DNA of 64,000 nucleotides from Cymbomonas tetramitiformis (Eukaryota > Chlorophyta > Pyramimonadophyceae > Pyramimonadales > Pyramimonadaceae), in NCBI GenBank assembly GCA_001247695.2, contig LGRX02033558.1, positions 1 to 64,000 of the forward strand, written 5' to 3'. The notes below the pieces were generated by a model. It had not been told where the DNA came from, searched no databases, and was given only the letters and a program-made list of their open reading frames with translations. Shown piece by piece: positions 61,221 to 64,000 of the stretch. Each line of letters opens with the position of its first letter. Position 1 is the stretch's first letter. The translations under genes were made by a program, and so were the position numbers.

Positions 61221-63640
61221 TCAGCCACTTTGAAAGTGGTCTACAAAGCTGCAGAGTTCACTAGAGTCGAAGAAGTTGCCAGTGTCAAAGAAGTTCAACC
61301 AGAACCAGAGTCCAGAAGTCATAATCCAGAACCAGAGTCCAGAGGCTAGTGTCCAGAACCAGAAGCCAGAACCATAATCCAGAATCCAAGACCAGAAACC
61401 AGAGGCAGGAAAAGACTCGTAGAGCAAAATCAGAAATTCCGAAAATTGAAAATCAGAATTCAAACCCGCCGGAACCAAAGATGGAAAAGAAATGCCGAAA
61501 GTAAAATAGTACGGCAAGGCAGGCAGACCGTTGGCAGTCACCCCAGTGGGATGTACCGCTGCGGTGAATTCAGGGGCTCGATCGAGCACCACCGAACCCT
61601 GAACCGCTGACACACATGCAAGACACATGAGCGCGGGCAGGGCTAGAGATGCTAAAGAGGAGACCCTCGGCAATGTTGCCACACCGGCACGTGACCGTGT
61701 AGCCGGTGGGGCCGAGGGAATCTCGTCTCCGAAAAAGGAACAACCATCGGAGCCGTCGTCATCGTCGATCACGGAAAGCTCCCCCGGGTGAATCGGCTCG
61801 TGATCCGAGTCAATCGAGCACAATTTAAGGGAGGTGTTAGGGCATGTTGGCATTACCCGGTCCATAAAGGAAACCTGCAGTGGTTCCTCGAAAGGGGACC
61901 CGAAAGAAGCGGGGTCCGATGCCGAAACCGGGTAAAGCCCCGTGTCGATCTCGTGATTGGCAGGTGGTGGCGCATCGCACACCACCTGCGGCACAGATAA
62001 AGTGCCGATGTGCAGCGGTGGCTGCTTACCAGCTGTGGTAGCACCACCGACCTGTGCAGCCGTAGCCGCAGACCGCAGGGACTCGAGTACTCCCCGTGCA
62101 TCTGATAGCACATCTCCCATGCCGGCGCCCGAAGCACCATGACCCAAGCCCGCATAGTGGGCACGCAATCCCACGTCATGCCGCACCGGATAGGTGAAGG
62201 GCTCAGGATCGGTACGCACCAGTGGCTGGTCGTGCTCGTGGCAGAGGTCAGCGAATTCGCCTCGTCGTTCTCGTTGTCGAAGGCCGTCTGGAAGGCCGAG
62301 ACCACCTCGTCTAGGTCCATGGCGGCATCCCGTAGGTCCACATCGCACGAACCACACACCTCAGGGCAACGTGCAGTGTCGTGAAAGTGTCCAGGGCAGA
62401 GGGGGCACTCCTGAACGAAGGCCGAGGATGCGGAGTGAAAAGAAATGCTCCTAGCACCCTGCGGCTTCATGCCTTGAGGCCAATTCCCGCCCTTCGGGAG
62501 CGGGGATGCCGCGAAGCGTTGCTTCCAACCCACGTGACGATTACGTCCGTGAAACTTACCGTCGGTCCGACGGTTTCGTTCGTCGCGCCACTTGGACGGT
62601 GGAAATTTTACACCACCGCCCCCATGCCTACGGTGAAAATCACTCCGTGGCGGCGGTGTGTCGGGTGCGATCTCGCGCTCGTCATGACGGAGGGAGGTGA
62701 GTAGGGTAGAGGCCTCACCAATGATACGAGCGAACTCCTCGAGGAAGTCCGAGATGTCACCCTGTCCGTCACCTGCGTAAGCCAATCCGAGAGGCGTGTG
62801 CGTCGGGACAGGCGCGGCTGTCTTGTGGCGGGTGGGAGGGCCATTAGGGTTCGCACACCACCACACCTCTAGAACGTGAGTGTACACCTCCTCGATGCTC
62901 ACCTTCGCCAACTCGGTGTCCAGGCGGAGCGGGGTGATCACCTCCTTGTAGAAGTCGGCGTCCAGCGCTGCCAGTAGCTGCCTTTTGGCTGCCTCGTCAT
63001 CCAGGGGACCCGCTCCGCTAGCCGCGATAGCCTTGAGACATTCGTCAAATTGGGCAACCAAGGGCTCAGGGTCAGTGGACGACCCAAAAGTAATGCTTAA
63101 GAGCTCCTCGTGATGGCGGAGCGGCCGATGCCCAGGTGGCAGCAGCCGCTTGGTGATCTCTAGGAGAGCACGCTTACCGTCGCGCGGAGAAATCCGAGCG
63201 GAAGCGTCAACCCACCTTCGAGCTGGAGAGTGTGGCGTCGTCAAAGAGACCAACGCACGAAGTAAAATGTCGTTGAAGATCGGGTGAACCTCCTTGGTGA
63301 CGTCCACGAGGTCAAAGATGTCCTCGTTGGCGCTGTCCTTGTTGACAAACGACGCCTCCAAGGCAGTAACCAAGGAATCCCAAAGTAGCTGTCGATGAGG
63401 TTCACTTCCGGAAAATGAGGACGCCTTCGTCCCTAAGGTGTCCTTCGCAACACGTTTCACAACGTCAATGTCCCAAGACGATTGCAAAACAGCATTGCCG
63501 CGTGTTTTATCAGCAGCAGCGAGTGCGACATGCGCTGACTGCGGGGTGCTCTTGTAGCGAGCACCCACGTTCCTGGCAAAAATTGAATCTAGGCGCATTC
63601 TAGCGCCCATGGCCGGTGTGCCAACTGAGGATGAAGTCAT
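61221..63640 (-). pseudogene. Gag gene of E5 with CCHC zinc knuckle, one frameshift
   Basis: An ATG at 63640 opens MTSSSVGTPAMGARMRLDS. The first frame is good to about 62260 and includes a canonical knuckle, C-x2-C-x4-H-x4-C (CPLCPGHFHDTARC, ~410-425), which identifies it as Gag. Homology with E1 Gag then passes to another frame (FADLCHEHDQPLVRTDPEPF, then FMDRVMP), open to 61221. It contains an acidic stretch (SVIDDDDGSDGC) and a hydrophobic segment (LASLALPALMCLACVSAV). The tail is a low-complexity run of SGFWF/SGLWF units from repeated CCAGAACCAGAGT. No protease or reverse transcriptase is encoded, so E5 is non-autonomous. The shift could be a mutation or a programmed slip; E1 being broken elsewhere favours mutation. 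Confidence 0.78.
61280..61400. repeat. Short tandem repeat CCAGAACCAGAGT in E5
   Basis: About eight irregular copies of a 12-18 base unit, in frame with the end of the E5 Gag frame, so the encoded tail consists of repeating aromatic motifs. Confidence 0.7.
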
Positions 63641-63905
63641 CAGAATAAATTCCTATAGGAGGGGGGTTGGGGAAAAGGCGAGTGTCAAATCGTGAGGTGG
63701 CGGGCGACCGTAATGCAGTCGCGGAGTGAGGAGAAGAAGGGGTCGAACGAAATCAACGGAGTCGAATACGCGGCGGCCAAGGAGTTGTTGACAGGGGTGA
63801 TCAAATCCAGTCTAAAACAAAATCCAACGCGCACACCCGAAGAAGTTGCCGAAAATCCCAACTCGCAATCTCACCGCAACATAGCGCAAACCGCGCGCCC
63901 TAAAG

Positions 63906-64000
63906 TGGCCAATTCAACACCTCGCGAGGCCCCAACGCCCCGCCAAGCGGAAAAGCTTAGCCACTCATGGCAAAGTCAGCAGTGATAAAAGCGGGGTAAT
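63906..64000 (-). mobile_element. Start of the E5 5' LTR region, cut by window edge
   Basis: Nearly identical to 6299-6395, which belongs to an E3 LTR. It therefore marks the inner end of the E5 5' LTR. E5 continues beyond the window. Confidence 0.7.

Overview
This is nuclear DNA of an intron-rich eukaryote. Two genes have many short exons with mostly GT-AG borders and a preference for donors starting GTGCG. The rest is dominated by LTR retrotransposons, terminal-inverted-repeat elements and minisatellites. The closest match in style is a unicellular green (prasinophyte-like) alga, but that assignment is a weak inference. I see no rRNA, tRNA or CRISPR locus.

Layout. 1-3.6 kb: the 5' half of a BUB3-type WD40 checkpoint gene on the minus strand, running off the left edge through a long minisatellite-like intron. 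4.5-6.1 kb: a small inverted-repeat element and an unrecognised 193-codon ORF. 6.3-13.2 kb: three LTR elements nested inside each other, each insertion proven by a 5-bp target duplication (E1 in E2 in E3). 13.6-15.5 kb: E4, a sibling of E2. 15.7-16.5 kb: a foldback element. 17.2-33.4 kb: a 16-kb Ty3/Gypsy-type retrotransposon (G1) on the minus strand. 33.4-34.6 kb: an unusual cluster of perfect palindromes. 35.1-37.3 kb: two more inverted-repeat elements in AT-rich DNA. 39-58.2 kb: a four-domain voltage-gated cation channel gene on the minus strand, with introns packed with minisatellites. 59.5-60.3 kb: a small TRIM-like repeat pair. 60.6-64 kb: a Gag-only LTR element (E5), related to E3 and cut by the right edge.

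The most notable system is G1. Beyond Gag, protease, reverse transcriptase, RNase H and integrase, it carries a DNMT3-like cytosine-C5 methyltransferase domain fused behind RNase H. A PHD finger follows the integrase, and behind that lies a second SAM-methyltransferase-like domain. It therefore appears to encode both a chromatin reader and DNA-modifying enzymes in the same polyproteins. A multi-pass hydrophobic region precedes the reverse transcriptase, the 5' leader holds regular palindrome-bearing repeats, and the 3' end has an odd duplicated terminus.

The second highlight is the channel. Its four pore loops read Glu/Asp/Asp/Glu, and two of its intronic minisatellites are built from copies of the neighbouring 3' splice site, one of them with the first codons of the next exon.
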